Assembly (NCBI GenBank): GCA_943349045.1
Contig: CALQZC010000007.1
Span: 1-35,516, forward strand
DNA from: Candidatus Peribacteria bacterium
GTDB lineage: Bacteria; Patescibacteriota; Gracilibacteria; UBA1369; UBA12463
DNA length: 35,516 nt
Reading direction: 5' to 3'
Below are positions 23,601 through 35,516 of this stretch, piece by piece. The translations under genes were made by a program, and so were the position numbers. The notes below the pieces were generated by a model, which saw only the letters and a program-made list of their open reading frames with translations, was not told the DNA's origin and made no database searches. Positions within the stretch are counted from its first letter, which is position 1; every line of letters begins with the position of its first letter.

Positions 23601-24068
23601 CTATACCGAAAGCTTATGTACAAACTGAAGCCAGAGGGTCTTCAGATACTCGAAAGTGACACCGGCAAGCTCAGCGAGAATATCTCGGAACTGTCGGATT
23701 TTGGCCACAATGGCATTAAGTTCATGAAAATGAGCAGGGTGGTGAGACTGTTTCTCAAGCTCAGCAAGTTCCTGCTGAAGGGTATTTTCGACTTGTCGCT
23801 TCATATAGCGCTCCGCCCGATCCTGTTCTTTTGGAAGGCGTGCGAGAAGTTCAGCTTTGCGCTCCTGGGGAGTCTTGGTCGTTGGAAGTTGTCGTGATTG
23901 AGTGCCAGCAGCACCACTCTGTTCCTTTGGGAGTTTGCCAATAACCTCATGCACATCAGAAGATACGCTCGTTTCTAGTCCTGCCTGCGTAGGCTCAGCA
24001 GAAAGAACTGGAGCATTTCCAGCTTCATTTTCAGGGGTAGAGTTGTGCAACTGCGTTGTATCAGCCAT
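23601..24068 (-). CDS. Hypothetical charged coiled-coil protein
   Basis: MADTTQLHNSTPENEAGNAPVLSAEPTQ...ERKAELLARLPKEQDRAERYMKRQVENTLQQELAELEKQSHH. ATG at 24068 preferred over ORF start 24104; promoter TTGACA-17-TATAGT (24121-24093, minus) upstream. Confidence 0.6.
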   Translation of the reverse strand: MADTTQLHNSTPENEAGNAPVLSAEPTQAGLETSVSSDVHEVIGKLPKEQSGAAGTQSRQLPTTKTPQERKAELLARLPKEQDRAERYMKRQVENTLQQELAELEKQSHHPAHFHELNAIVAKIRQFRDILAELAGVTFEYLKTLWLQFVHKLSV

Positions 24069-24092
24069 AAAGGAGCATATGTATACGACGTA

Positions 24093-24121
24093 ACTATATA
24101 CCAAAAAGTCAACGTTGTCAA
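24093..24121 (-). promoter_or_regulatory. Promoter for the 23601-24068 gene
   Basis: Minus strand TTGACA, 17-nt spacer, TATAGT. Confidence 0.6.
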
Positions 24122-24181
24122 ATAGTTTGGCATATATCTAAAGCTCATTTATCATGCATGGGTACATAAAATCAACCCCAG

Positions 24182-26848
<2,667 letters not shown>

Positions 26849-26919
26849 CACGCCATGGCTAAAGCCGCTTATATATGGTATAATGGTAGGATATATCAGA
26901 ACCTACAAGTACCACACCC

Positions 26920-27849
26920 ATGGCAGATATACAGGACGTTCTCAATCAGTACATCGACCGCGCACGCCTTCTTCTCACCGAAGGAAAAATCAAAGATGCC
27001 TATACACTCTGCATGAAGGTCGTTGAAACCGATCCGACACACAGCGGTGCGCTTGAACTTCGAAAAACAATCGAAGACAGTATTCAAAATTACAATCTTC
27101 ACACCATCGACGAAAAGCTCGAGCTCCTCAAACCACTCTGGGAAAAAGGTGAGTACGATAAACTCATCAAGGAACTCACCGAGCTCTACCGTTACGCGCC
27201 ACACTACGAGAAACTCGAAGAGGCCCTCGCACAGGCGCAAGCCATGTATCGAAACATCTATAACACGCAGTCAGAGACAAAAGTGACAGGATACCAGGAA
27301 AGCTTGGAGCAACTTTTCCAACAGAAAAAATATAAGGAGCTCATTGAGATGACCCAGAAAAACGCGCGACAGGCTTCGCAAGACCCTACAGTTCGTGACT
27401 TGCACGCAAAATATCGAAAAAAAATAATTTCCAGTAAACTTGCCGAAAAAAAATCTCTCTTTGAGAGTGAAAAGTACGAAGAAATCGTCAACTATCTCTA
27501 TCAGCTCCAGGACATAGATAGAAACTCAGAAGAGCTCGCCCAGCTCTTGCGTACCTATCGCGAGCGACTCCTCAGTTCACAGATCGACGATAAGCGGGAG
27601 TTCATTCTTCGTGCCAGTGAGAACGCAAAAAATCTCTATCAGTTAGGAAAATTCGAGAAGGCGATGGTCGTCGCCGAAGAAATTCTTCACATCGACCCAA
27701 AGAGCGGATTTGCGAAAAACATATGGAGGTCGGCGAAGAGCAAATTTGAGACGGCGATTCAAGACGAAACAGAAGATCAAATATCCTCGAACTTCACGAC
27801 CTTCACCGAAGAGGTGAAGGCAACACCTCAGAACTTTATTAAGCTTTAG
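26920..27849 (+). CDS. TPR-like/coiled-coil repeat protein
   Basis: Helical repeats: DVLNQYIDRARLLLTEGKIKDAYTLCMKVVETDPTHSGALELRKTIE; NLYQLGKFEKAMVVAEEILHIDPKSGFAKNIW. Extended -10 (TGGTATAAT) at 26876-26884 upstream. Confidence 0.7.
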   Translation: MADIQDVLNQYIDRARLLLTEGKIKDAYTLCMKVVETDPTHSGALELRKTIEDSIQNYNLHTIDEKLELLKPLWEKGEYDKLIKELTELYRYAPHYEKLEEALAQAQAMYRNIYNTQSETKVTGYQESLEQLFQQKKYKELIEMTQKNARQASQDPTVRDLHAKYRKKIISSKLAEKKSLFESEKYEEIVNYLYQLQDIDRNSEELAQLLRTYRERLLSSQIDDKREFILRASENAKNLYQLGKFEKAMVVAEEILHIDPKSGFAKNIWRSAKSKFETAIQDETEDQISSNFTTFTEEVKATPQNFIKL

Positions 27850-28906
27850 CCAGCTTGTAGCGCTTTCGACCAGTACGAGTGAAGATATCGCTATTTTTCA
27901 GAGCGAGAAGAATCGTAATACGCTTGACCTGTCGACGCTCAAGTACCGACTTAACGATCTCCTCCTGTTCCATTTCACCATGCTGTCGAAGTATCGACTC
28001 GATAACATCCAGAACCGTGCCAGATTGGTAGCCCCACTCCTTGAGAGCGTAGATACCTCGACCGATCAATACGAAATCGCCACAGCGAATGAGTTCATTG
28101 TGAACCGCCTGCAAGTTGACACGCTTGGTATCGAAATGCATCTCAATAATTTTGTTGGCAATATCGACGAAGTGTAATGGCTTGCGAGCCTCGCGGAGAA
28201 TGAAGAAAATCTTATCTCGAAGTGTGCGCGGATGAATATGTCTCCAGCTGAAAAGGCCAAAGCCCTCAGGAAGGACCTTTATATTCTTATCAAGGTGTAA
28301 CGATGAATCAATAAACGCCGGTGAGACATTCGTCTTTGACTGGTAGAGACCGAAAACCTCACGGACAAAATCCTGTTTCGGAGCAACATCACTCTTTTCT
28401 TCAAGAAGACGAGTAGCGGTCGCACAAACCTCAACAATGGCATCATCAGAAATATGCTGGAGTCTGATGTAGGGATGGAGTTTGATAGTATTACCAACGA
28501 CGACATAGGCAGGATCAAGTTCGAAGGCGAGTGAAAGTGAATCAACATCGGCAGATCCACCATTCATAATACGCTGAATGAGTTCATTATAAAAAAGGTC
28601 CTGTTTCATCACGCCTCCATGCTCAATAATAATCTCGGTTGCGAGGGTAAAGAGAGAAGAAAGCGGAGTCGTGAAGACATTTCGTCGAAGTTTTTGAAGA
28701 GCGCTCTTTTCAATTTGACGAATTCGCTCTCGTGTGACCTTGAAGTGTTTGCCAATTTCCTCAAGTGTGGCCTTATTAGTGTGATCCAAATTGTAGCGTC
28801 GCTCAATAACGAGTCGCTCCTTAGGCGACAATAAGCGCAAAAGCTGGGATACAACCTCAGGAACCTTTGAGAAAACGTCAATGACTTGTTGTGATACAGT
28901 TGCCAT
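27839..28906 (-). CDS. Sigma-70 region 4-like HTH + HARE-HTH protein (paralog of 19734-20816)
   Basis: LSPKERLVIERRYNLDHTNKATLEEIGKHFKVTRERIRQIEKSALQKLRR and LHFVDIANKIIEMHFDTKRVNLQAVHNELIRCGDFVLIGRGIYALKEWGY. Overlaps the 26920 gene tail-to-tail by 11 bp. Confidence 0.88.
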   Translation of the reverse strand: MATVSQQVIDVFSKVPEVVSQLLRLLSPKERLVIERRYNLDHTNKATLEEIGKHFKVTRERIRQIEKSALQKLRRNVFTTPLSSLFTLATEIIIEHGGVMKQDLFYNELIQRIMNGGSADVDSLSLAFELDPAYVVVGNTIKLHPYIRLQHISDDAIVEVCATATRLLEEKSDVAPKQDFVREVFGLYQSKTNVSPAFIDSSLHLDKNIKVLPEGFGLFSWRHIHPRTLRDKIFFILREARKPLHFVDIANKIIEMHFDTKRVNLQAVHNELIRCGDFVLIGRGIYALKEWGYQSGTVLDVIESILRQHGEMEQEEIVKSVLERRQVKRITILLALKNSDIFTRTGRKRYKLAKA

Positions 28907-28996
28907 AAGAATGAGTGAAGTTGTAAGACGTCGTGCATAAGAATTATAGAATAATTATAAAAGATGAAAAGGAATTGGTATTGTCTAATAATAAAA

Positions 28997-29659
28997 TTAT
29001 ATTATAGACTCAGTTGACCAAAGGTATCCCACACACGGTACCGTCTGTAAACGCTGAGCAGCATCACACAACTTCAATTTATTTCGCAAACGACTTACAT
29101 GAACATCAACCGTGTTTGTTGCAAGCGACGCATTGCGATCCCAGACATATTCAAGCAAATCTGACCGTGAAAGAATTCTTCCTTCATTCAAAAAGAAAAA
29201 TTGCATGAGCATAAACTCCTTATTTTTTAACGGAATAATAAACTGCTCCTTGATCAACAGCCGCTTATGGAGATCCAGGCGAATACTTCCCATGTGTAAC
29301 TCTCTCGGAAGAAGTTTGTCGCGCTTCTCAACGACCTTTTTTTGAATATGTAACGCAATCACCGCATATGAAAATGGTCGAAGAAAAACGAGATCCATCT
29401 GCGTAAAAGCCCCAGGGTAGATAGGGTCAAGAAGTACCATGACCGCTCCCGGTTTCACGCACGTCGCAATACTCATAAAGGCAATATCATCAGGACCAAG
29501 CTCTTGATGAAAAAGAAAAATATTCGAAGGAGTATAGAGATGCTTTTTATGTGAATGATCGGCAGGCGTCACCACATCAACCTTGATATTTTCATGCCGC
29601 AATCCTGCAATGAGCGAAACACACCGTGACGAATCTTTCGTGAAGAGAACAGCATGCAT
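28997..29659 (-). CDS. OmpR/PhoB-type winged-helix regulator with divergent receiver-like N-terminus
   Basis: C-terminus ELHMGSIRLDLHKRLLIKEQFIIPLKNKEFMLMQFFFLNEGRILSRSDLLEYVWDRNASLATNTVDVHVSRLRNKL...VPCVGYLW is a Trans_reg_C domain; N-terminus lacks the usual acidic pocket/phospho-Asp context. Confidence 0.82.
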   Translation of the reverse strand: MHAVLFTKDSSRCVSLIAGLRHENIKVDVVTPADHSHKKHLYTPSNIFLFHQELGPDDIAFMSIATCVKPGAVMVLLDPIYPGAFTQMDLVFLRPFSYAVIALHIQKKVVEKRDKLLPRELHMGSIRLDLHKRLLIKEQFIIPLKNKEFMLMQFFFLNEGRILSRSDLLEYVWDRNASLATNTVDVHVSRLRNKLKLCDAAQRLQTVPCVGYLWSTESII

Positions 29660-29818
29660 AATAATATGGGGTAAATAATATGATGAATCCCCATTCTGAG
29701 AAAAAATGAAAAGAAGTCAAACTCGTAGTATATGAAAAAACCGTGATTTATATGAGTGCACACCGTAAAAAATGCATTCAACAAAAGTGCCAGTTATTCC
29801 AGACAACAAACAAATAGA

Positions 29819-29847
29819 TTACAAAATAATAACAGATACGGCATAAT
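29819..29847 (+). promoter_or_regulatory. Possible promoter for dtd (TTACAA-17-CATAAT)
   Basis: Hexamers with 17-nt spacing directly upstream of ATG 29857. Confidence 0.4.
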
Positions 29848-29856
29848 GCGTGCACC

Positions 29857-30303
29857 ATGAAAATTCTCATACAGCGCGTCAAGAAAGCATCGGTCTCCGT
29901 CGACTCGGAAATCATCAGTTCGATCGAAACAGGCCTCCTAGTTTTTATGGGAGTTCAGCCATCAGACACCATCGCAGAGGCCGAGTATCTTGCAGAAAAA
30001 GTAGCGAACCTTCGACTCTTTCCGCGCGAAGAGCAGGAGTTTGACCTCTCCGTGATCGACGCCAAGGCATCACTTCTCATTGTCTCTCAGTTCACGCTGT
30101 ACGGCTCCTGCGAAAAGGGGAGACGTCCAGATTTCGCCAACGCTGCCCGCCCAGAACAGGCCGAACCGCTCTACGAGTCCTTCGTAAAACTCCTCAAAGC
30201 CAAAAATATCGCAGTAGAAACTGGAAAATTTGGGGCGCATATGGTAGTTTCCCTAGAGAACGACGGCCCCGCCACGTTCACTCTTGAAAAAAATCACTTA
30301 TAA
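29857..30303 (+). CDS. dtd: D-aminoacyl-tRNA deacylase
   Basis: MKILIQRVKKASVSVDSEIISSIETGLLVFMGVQPSD...LLIVSQFTLYGSCEKGRRPDFANAARPEQAEPLYESF...VETGKFGAHMVVSLENDGPATFTLE. Confidence 0.95.
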   Translation: MKILIQRVKKASVSVDSEIISSIETGLLVFMGVQPSDTIAEAEYLAEKVANLRLFPREEQEFDLSVIDAKASLLIVSQFTLYGSCEKGRRPDFANAARPEQAEPLYESFVKLLKAKNIAVETGKFGAHMVVSLENDGPATFTLEKNHL

Positions 30304-30313
30304 CATCTTAATT

Positions 30314-31720
30314 ATGGCAAAGCCACAAAACCCCGGTTCAGAAAAAATGGAAAAGATCGTATCGCTCTGTAAGCGACGCGGATTCATCTTTCCTGGAAGC
30401 GATATCTATGGCGGTCTCGCCAACTCATGGGACTACGGGCCACTCGGTGTCGAGCTCAAGAACAACATCAAAAAACTCTGGTGGAAAACCTTCGTCCAGG
30501 AACGTGATGATGTCGTCGGTCTCGATGCCGCCCTGATCATGAACCCAAAAGTCTGGCAGGCCTCCGGCCACGTCGCGAACTTCAACGATCCGCTCGTCGA
30601 AGACAAAAAAACCAACGAACGCTACCGTCTCGACCACCTCCTCGAAGAAAAGGGTGTGAACGTCTCCGGCATGTCATTTGACGATATGGTCGCCAAAGTC
30701 GCCGAACTCAATCTCAAATCCCCAAAGGGCAACGAGCTCACCGCGCCAAAACAGTTCAACATGATGTTCCAGACGCACCTCGGACCAACCGCAGACGCCG
30801 AGAACACGGTCTATCTGCGTCCAGAAACCGCACAGGGTATGTTCGTCGATTTCAAGACGATCCAGGAAACCAGCCGTCAAAGAATTCCATTCGGTATCGC
30901 TCAGATCGGCCCTGCCTTCCGAAACGAAATCACTCCAGGAAACTTCATCTTCCGAACTCGAGAATTCGAGCAGATGGAAATTGAGTTCTTCATTCATCCG
31001 AACGATTGGGAAAAATGGTTCGAGTACTGGCTCGATCAGCAGAAGGCATGGCTCAAGCAAATCGGCGCCAAAGATGAGGACCTCGTCTTCCACGAAATCC
31101 CCGATGCCGAACGCGCCCATTATTCCAAGCGATCCGTCGACACCGAGTACCAATTTCCATTCGGTCAAAAAGAACTCTACGGCCTCGCATACCGCACCGA
31201 CTTCGACCTGAAGGCCCACGCCACCGCCTCAAAACAAGATCTCCAGTACCGCGACCCGATCACGAATGAAGTCTTCATGCCACACTGCGTCGAACCAACC
31301 TGGGGTGTCAACCGCACCCTCCTGGTCGTCCTCTGCTCCGCCTTCGAAGAACTCGACGCCCGCTCCGGCGAAGAAGACGCCATCCACGAAAAGGAAGTCG
31401 TCCTCCGCCTCCCTCGCAAACTCGCCCCCATCAAAATGGCCGTCCTCCCACTCTCCAAAAAAGAACCTCTCGCCACCATCGGCCACGACATCGCCATGAA
31501 GTTAAAAAAGCACTGGATGTGCCAATACGACGAAACCGGCTCCATCGGCAAAAGATATCGAAGGCAGGATGAGATCGGCACACCATATTGTATCACCGTC
31601 GACTTCGACACCGTTGAAGATAAAAAAGTCACCGTTCGCGATCGAGACACCATGGCTCAGGAGCGGGTTGCGATTGATGAGTTGGTAGCGTGGTTTGGGG
31701 ATAAGGGGCTGACGATATAA
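30314..31720 (+). CDS. glyS: Glycyl-tRNA synthetase (dimeric type)
   Basis: MEKIVSLCKRRGFIFPGSDIYGGLANSWDYGPLGVELKNNIKKLWW...YLRPETAQGMFVDFKTIQETSRQRIPFGIAQIGPAFRNEITPGNFIFRTREFEQMEIEFF. ATG at 30314 preferred over 30284. Confidence 0.96.
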   Translation: MAKPQNPGSEKMEKIVSLCKRRGFIFPGSDIYGGLANSWDYGPLGVELKNNIKKLWWKTFVQERDDVVGLDAALIMNPKVWQASGHVANFNDPLVEDKKTNERYRLDHLLEEKGVNVSGMSFDDMVAKVAELNLKSPKGNELTAPKQFNMMFQTHLGPTADAENTVYLRPETAQGMFVDFKTIQETSRQRIPFGIAQIGPAFRNEITPGNFIFRTREFEQMEIEFFIHPNDWEKWFEYWLDQQKAWLKQIGAKDEDLVFHEIPDAERAHYSKRSVDTEYQFPFGQKELYGLAYRTDFDLKAHATASKQDLQYRDPITNEVFMPHCVEPTWGVNRTLLVVLCSAFEELDARSGEEDAIHEKEVVLRLPRKLAPIKMAVLPLSKKEPLATIGHDIAMKLKKHWMCQYDETGSIGKRYRRQDEIGTPYCITVDFDTVEDKKVTVRDRDTMAQERVAIDELVAWFGDKGLTI

Positions 31721-31735
31721 AGCCTAATATCACAT

Positions 31736-31993
31736 ATGCCAAAACCGATTAAAAAAATCGTAGCCATCGGTGGTGGGAAAATCAGAACTGCTGGCACATT
31801 AGAAATTGATAAAGAAATAATTCGACTATCAGGAAAGAAGCACCCGAAATTGCTCTTTTTACCGACCGCAATGTCGGATAGTGAGAAGTATTGGCTTCAT
31901 GTTCAAAAATACTTTGGAGAAAAATTAGGATGTAAAACAGATGTGCTTTTTCTGATAAAAGAACGGCAAAATTTATTTCAAAAAAAAGCCTAA
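31736..31993 (+). pseudogene. N-terminal fragment of a peptidase E/S51-like protein (truncated)
   Basis: MPKPIKKIVAIGGGKIRTAGTLEIDKEIIRLSGKKHPKLLFLPTAMSDSEKYWLHVQKYFGEKLGCKTDVLFLI resembles the S51 N-terminus but stops at 85 aa, with the next gene 12 nt later; the catalytic part is absent. Confidence 0.6.
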
Positions 31994-32005
31994 ACTCATT
32001 TATAT

Positions 32006-33139
32006 ATGCGACAAAATGTTTTTGTTCTTGGTGCGACGGGAAAGGTGGGAAGGGAGCTGCTTGGCCAGATGGCAGAGAATGATGTTCCGGAGTTGAAGAG
32101 ACATCAAAATCCGACGGTGGTGATTGGCCTCGCAGATAGTAGACATTACGCGATCAATCAGGGCGGGTTTTCTCAGGAATTTCTTCGACAGTTTGCTGCG
32201 ACGAAACAGCGTGTAGGTGAAGTAATAGGCGCAATTGACCACTCATCAGAGGGGATTGCGGAACTTCCTCGTATTCTTCGTGAAACGGGGACTTGGTACG
32301 GAAAAGAACTTGTGTATGTCGATGCGACGAGTGAGCAGGAGCTGGCGCGTGATCTCCATCTTGATATTATAAGAAATACCGACTCAAAAATCGCTACAGC
32401 AAATAAAAATCCTGTGGGTCGATATGATCATGAAACATATAAAACACTTACCGCTAACCCAACTCGCTATCGCTATAGTGCCACGGCAATGGCCGGTCTT
32501 GGTGCGGTACCATGGCTGAGTGAGCGTCATATGATTGGTGATCGCGTGCATCGCATCGATGCTTCCCTTTCTGGTACGCTTGGATTTATCACGGACGCAA
32601 TGGCGAATGGTATGAAAATGTCCGAGGCAATACAAGCTGCCCGGGCAGCAGGGTATACCGAACCGGATTATCGGGATGATCTCAATGGAATCGATGTGGC
32701 GCGTAAATTAACCATTCTTGCTCGTGAGGCTGGATTTCCTGTTGAGTTCGCCGATATCCAGCTAGAGCCATTTTTACCCCGAGAGTATTTCGATATTTCC
32801 GATCCAGAGGAGTGCCTCGAGGAAATATCCGAGAAGCTCGATGTATCCATGCAGTCAGAAGTGGATGATGCCAAGCATTTTGGATTAACTCATCGATATC
32901 TTGCTTCGCTCGAGCATCTCGATGGTAAGCCAGTTTTGAAGGTCGGTATGCAGCGCGTTCCATTGAGTAGTGGTTTTGCGAGATTGCAGGGAACGGATAA
33001 TCGCATCCAGGTCGTGACGGATATGTATACGGACAAAAAGCCTTATCGCCTCGAGGGTCCAGGTGCCGGTTTAGATATTACCGCATCTGTTTTGCGCAGA
33101 GATCTGGTAAATTTACAGAGTCAGGTTGCGAGATTTTAA
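32006..33139 (+). CDS. hom: Homoserine dehydrogenase
   Basis: FVLGATGKVGRELL...VDATSEQELA...IATANKNPV...SLSGTLGFITDAMANGMKMSEAIQAARAAGYTEPDYRDDLNGIDVARKLTILAREAG. Confidence 0.85.
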   Translation: MRQNVFVLGATGKVGRELLGQMAENDVPELKRHQNPTVVIGLADSRHYAINQGGFSQEFLRQFAATKQRVGEVIGAIDHSSEGIAELPRILRETGTWYGKELVYVDATSEQELARDLHLDIIRNTDSKIATANKNPVGRYDHETYKTLTANPTRYRYSATAMAGLGAVPWLSERHMIGDRVHRIDASLSGTLGFITDAMANGMKMSEAIQAARAAGYTEPDYRDDLNGIDVARKLTILAREAGFPVEFADIQLEPFLPREYFDISDPEECLEEISEKLDVSMQSEVDDAKHFGLTHRYLASLEHLDGKPVLKVGMQRVPLSSGFARLQGTDNRIQVVTDMYTDKKPYRLEGPGAGLDITASVLRRDLVNLQSQVARF

Positions 33140-33154
33140 TTTTTTTATGAACCC

Positions 33155-33592
33155 ATGCTTCACTCCACCAAACCCACAAATTTTTCACCGCGATTTGAAG
33201 TAGTAAGTTGCTTTTTTCTTTGTGATGACAGATTTCTGCTCCTCCATCGACAAGATGATGTAAAGCTTGAACCGAACAAGTGGGGACTCCCAGCAGGAAA
33301 GAAAGACAAAAAAGAAACTGAACTGGAGGCGATGATGCGAGAGATAGAGGAAGAGACGGGACTCAAACTTTCAAAACCAAAATTCAAACAGCATCACACG
33401 CTCTACGTTCGTTATCCAGAGTATGATTTCATCTACTATCCATTTCACGTAAACTTCTATGAAGAGCCGGAAATTACACTGAATCCAGCCGAACACAAAG
33501 CCTTCAGATGGGTAACGCCGAAGGAAGCGCTTAAGATGAAGCTGATTCGGGACATGGACGAGACGATAAAGGTATTTTTCAAAACCCTCTAA
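33155..33592 (+). CDS. NUDIX hydrolase
   Basis: WGLPAGKKDKKETELEAMMREIEEETGL: Nudix box GX5EX7REUXEEXGU. Confidence 0.93.
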   Translation: MLHSTKPTNFSPRFEVVSCFFLCDDRFLLLHRQDDVKLEPNKWGLPAGKKDKKETELEAMMREIEEETGLKLSKPKFKQHHTLYVRYPEYDFIYYPFHVNFYEEPEITLNPAEHKAFRWVTPKEALKMKLIRDMDETIKVFFKTL

Positions 33593-33610
33593 GTAAGGTA
33601 CTCTACGCGC

Positions 33611-34720
33611 ATGGAACTGATTGCAACCTGCGCCTTTGGACTCGAAAAACTGGTATACGACGAACTGAAGAAGCTCGGGCTTTGGGTGATTAAAACCGAA
33701 GATGGGCGGGTCATATTTGAAGGTGACGACCTGGCGCTGATACGGGCGAACCTCTGGCTTCGCTGTGCAGATCGCATACAGATCAAAATAGGGGAGTTCA
33801 AGGCTCTGACCTTTGATGAACTCTTTGATCAGGTCAACGCGCTGCCATGGGAAAAATACATCAGCAAAAACGATGCCTTTCCGGTCGATGCCGTGAGCGT
33901 AAAGTCAGCGCTGCACTCCGAGCCGGCAATTCAAAGCATCGTCAAAAAATCGATTGTGAAGCGACTTCAACTCAAACATACCACAGAAATACTCTCAGAA
34001 AATTCAGGCATCGAGTACCAGATCATGGTGAAGTCGAACAAAGATCAGTTCATCGTCACGATCGACTCGTCGGGAGACAGTCTGCATAAACGCGGATACC
34101 GCATGAAGACGAAAGAGGCACCAATGAAAGAAACACTCGCAGCCGCACTGATTCAACTCTCAGGATGGACGCCAGATCGCGCGCTCATCGATCCGTTCTG
34201 CGGAAGTGGAACCATCGGAATCGAGGCGGCACTCATCGCGCACAACGCCGCACCAGGTTCCCGACGAACCTTCGCCTTTCAGAAATGGCCATGGATCGAC
34301 CAGGAGCAGATAAAAAAAGCATATCAAGAAATTCGAGATTCCTTTAAGCCAGATATAAAACTCAAAATATCGGGCTTCGATATCGACCCCGAGGCACTCG
34401 AAATAGCTCAAAAGAATGCCAACAACGCCGGATTCAAAAATATCAACTTCAAACACTCAGACTTCAACGATCTCGACTTTAGCCAGTTCGAAAACTGCAC
34501 CTTCATCTGCAACCCACCCTACGGCGAACGTCTCGAAGACCTCGCACATGTCGAAAAAATGTACCGTGAATTTGGCAAAAAAATCGCCGAAACCAAAAAC
34601 TGCTCGCTCTTCCTCATCACCGCCAACGAAAACTTCCCGCACTTCTTCGGACGACCCGCCAACAAAAACCGAAAATTATTCAACGGAGGAATCCGATGCT
34701 ATCTTTTTTCATATCTTTGA
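33611..34720 (+). CDS. THUMP-domain class I SAM-dependent RNA methyltransferase (RlmL-N/YpsC-like)
   Basis: MELIATCAFGLEKLVYDELKKLG...DRALIDPFCGSGTIGIEAALIAHNAAPG...FDIDPEALEIAQKNANNAG...CTFICNPPYGERLED. Confidence 0.92.
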   Translation: MELIATCAFGLEKLVYDELKKLGLWVIKTEDGRVIFEGDDLALIRANLWLRCADRIQIKIGEFKALTFDELFDQVNALPWEKYISKNDAFPVDAVSVKSALHSEPAIQSIVKKSIVKRLQLKHTTEILSENSGIEYQIMVKSNKDQFIVTIDSSGDSLHKRGYRMKTKEAPMKETLAAALIQLSGWTPDRALIDPFCGSGTIGIEAALIAHNAAPGSRRTFAFQKWPWIDQEQIKKAYQEIRDSFKPDIKLKISGFDIDPEALEIAQKNANNAGFKNINFKHSDFNDLDFSQFENCTFICNPPYGERLEDLAHVEKMYREFGKKIAETKNCSLFLITANENFPHFFGRPANKNRKLFNGGIRCYLFSYL

Positions 34721-34902
34721 CACTTCGAAGATATTGCAAAAGTCAAAAAATATTGCATAATCGAGTAATTTCGCCGGCTTACTGTGTCCCCTTGGGGGAG
34801 AAATTTTCAGCTTCAAAAACAGCCATTTTTCACCAAAAACATGATAAAACCACCGTTTTACCTAAAATCAACCTCCGCCAAGACCACGCCCATCACCCCA
34901 GC

Positions 34903-34931
34903 TTGCTCACAAAGCCAAAATCTGCTATAAT
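34903..34931 (+). promoter_or_regulatory. Promoter for the 34965 gene
   Basis: TTGCTC (34903-34908), 17-nt spacer, TGC-TATAAT extended -10 (34926-34931). Confidence 0.65.
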
Positions 34932-34964
34932 AAAGAGAAACACTAAAGCCAAATAAAAAACCAA

Positions 34965-35516
34965 ATGAACTTCAATATCGACACCAAACAGCTCATTCTC
35001 ATCTGGAACAATCTCGTCGAGTTCATGCGAACGAATTCAATTGAAATCGTCGCCATAGTTGTCGGCGTACCACTCGGACTCTGCTTTATCAAATGGCTTT
35101 TTCGTTACTGGTACATCGGTCAGACAAAAAACGTCTATTTCCGAGTTGTCTTACCACGAGAAGATTCACAGAAAGATAAGGAGAAGGAGGTACAAAAAGA
35201 CCTCAAAGAAAAAATAGGCATTATGGAACAGTGCTTTCGCTCTCTGATGGAGCTGCGAGAACTTAATATCATGAATGCCATTCGAAGCTTCATTTTCGGC
35301 TCAGATATCGTCTCATTTGAGATTATGGTCGAGAAGAAAGTTATTACCTTCTATGTCGTCACCGTCGAGTACTACAGCAAAATCGTAGAAAAGCAGATTA
35401 CCTCATTCTACCCAAACGCAGAGATCGAACCCGTAGATCCTGTGCTCCTGGAGAAAAAGCCAGGACAATCCATGAAGAGCTTTTATGCCTATCAGCAGCA
35501 GCCTTTCTGGTTTCCT
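34965..35516 (+). CDS. TraD-like protein N-terminal region (runs off window), paralog of 7415-9964
   Basis: MNFNIDTKQLILIWNNLVEFMRTNSIEIVAIVVGVPLGLCFIKWLFRYWYIGQTKNVYFRVVLPREDSQKDKEKEVQKDLKEKIGIMEQCFRSL...VEKQITSFYPNAEIEPVDP aligns with the N-terminus of 7415-9964 (RVPRKESKDDVEKE..., LEKQITSFYTDCHIEKVMD). Confidence 0.75.
   Translation, partial: MNFNIDTKQLILIWNNLVEFMRTNSIEIVAIVVGVPLGLCFIKWLFRYWYIGQTKNVYFRVVLPREDSQKDKEKEVQKDLKEKIGIMEQCFRSLMELRELNIMNAIRSFIFGSDIVSFEIMVEKKVITFYVVTVEYYSKIVEKQITSFYPNAEIEPVDPVLLEKKPGQSMKSFYAYQQQPFWFP

Noticed and set aside
24122-24181. T-box leader upstream of valS
   Set aside because: Only about 110 nt lies between the divergent genes, with no T-box consensus, specifier hairpin or terminator.
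27839-27849. 11-bp overlap of two convergent genes as a possible frameshift/assembly error
   Set aside because: Both proteins end naturally in frame around TTAAGCTTTAG; short tail-to-tail overlaps are common in compact genomes.
34718-34720. Alternative genetic code (UGA as Gly/Trp, as in some Patescibacteria)
   Set aside because: The conserved genes read through with the standard code, and TGA serves as the natural stop of the THUMP methyltransferase.

Overview
The window looks like a chromosomal segment from a small-genome bacterium. The gene set suggests Candidate Phyla Radiation/Patescibacteria (sigma-region-4 + HARE-HTH proteins, TraD/TraG-like ATPases with an extra N-terminal domain, dimeric GlyRS, SLH/M23 envelope proteins), but this taxonomy is inference. 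Housekeeping genes include ruvB, tsaE, aspS, dnaE, valS, glyS, dtd, nadA, nadC, a THUMP RNA methyltransferase, HIT and NUDIX proteins, and homoserine dehydrogenase. There are two tRNAs: Arg(TCT) and Leu(TAG). Accessory pockets lie at about 10.0-10.9 kb, 12.2-14.0 kb, 20.8-21.3 kb and 31.7-33.1 kb. The most interesting signal is an apparently complete minus-strand small-RNA gene at about 12742-12878. It has a sigma70-type promoter (TTGACT-17-TATACT with extended -10), a 12-bp G-U-containing hairpin, a hairpin+T6 terminator, and a 7-bp perfect complementarity between the hairpin loop and the terminator loop. It is convergent with an orphan PemK/MazF-like toxin gene whose upstream region carries 11-nt iterons. 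Other notable items: two REP-like elements directly 3' of the two tRNAs, paralogous sigma4-HARE genes, paralogous TraD-like genes, a response regulator with a degenerate receiver, and a truncated S51 peptidase next to a compositionally distinct hom gene. All calls are from reading the sequence and the ORF track; no database search was run.
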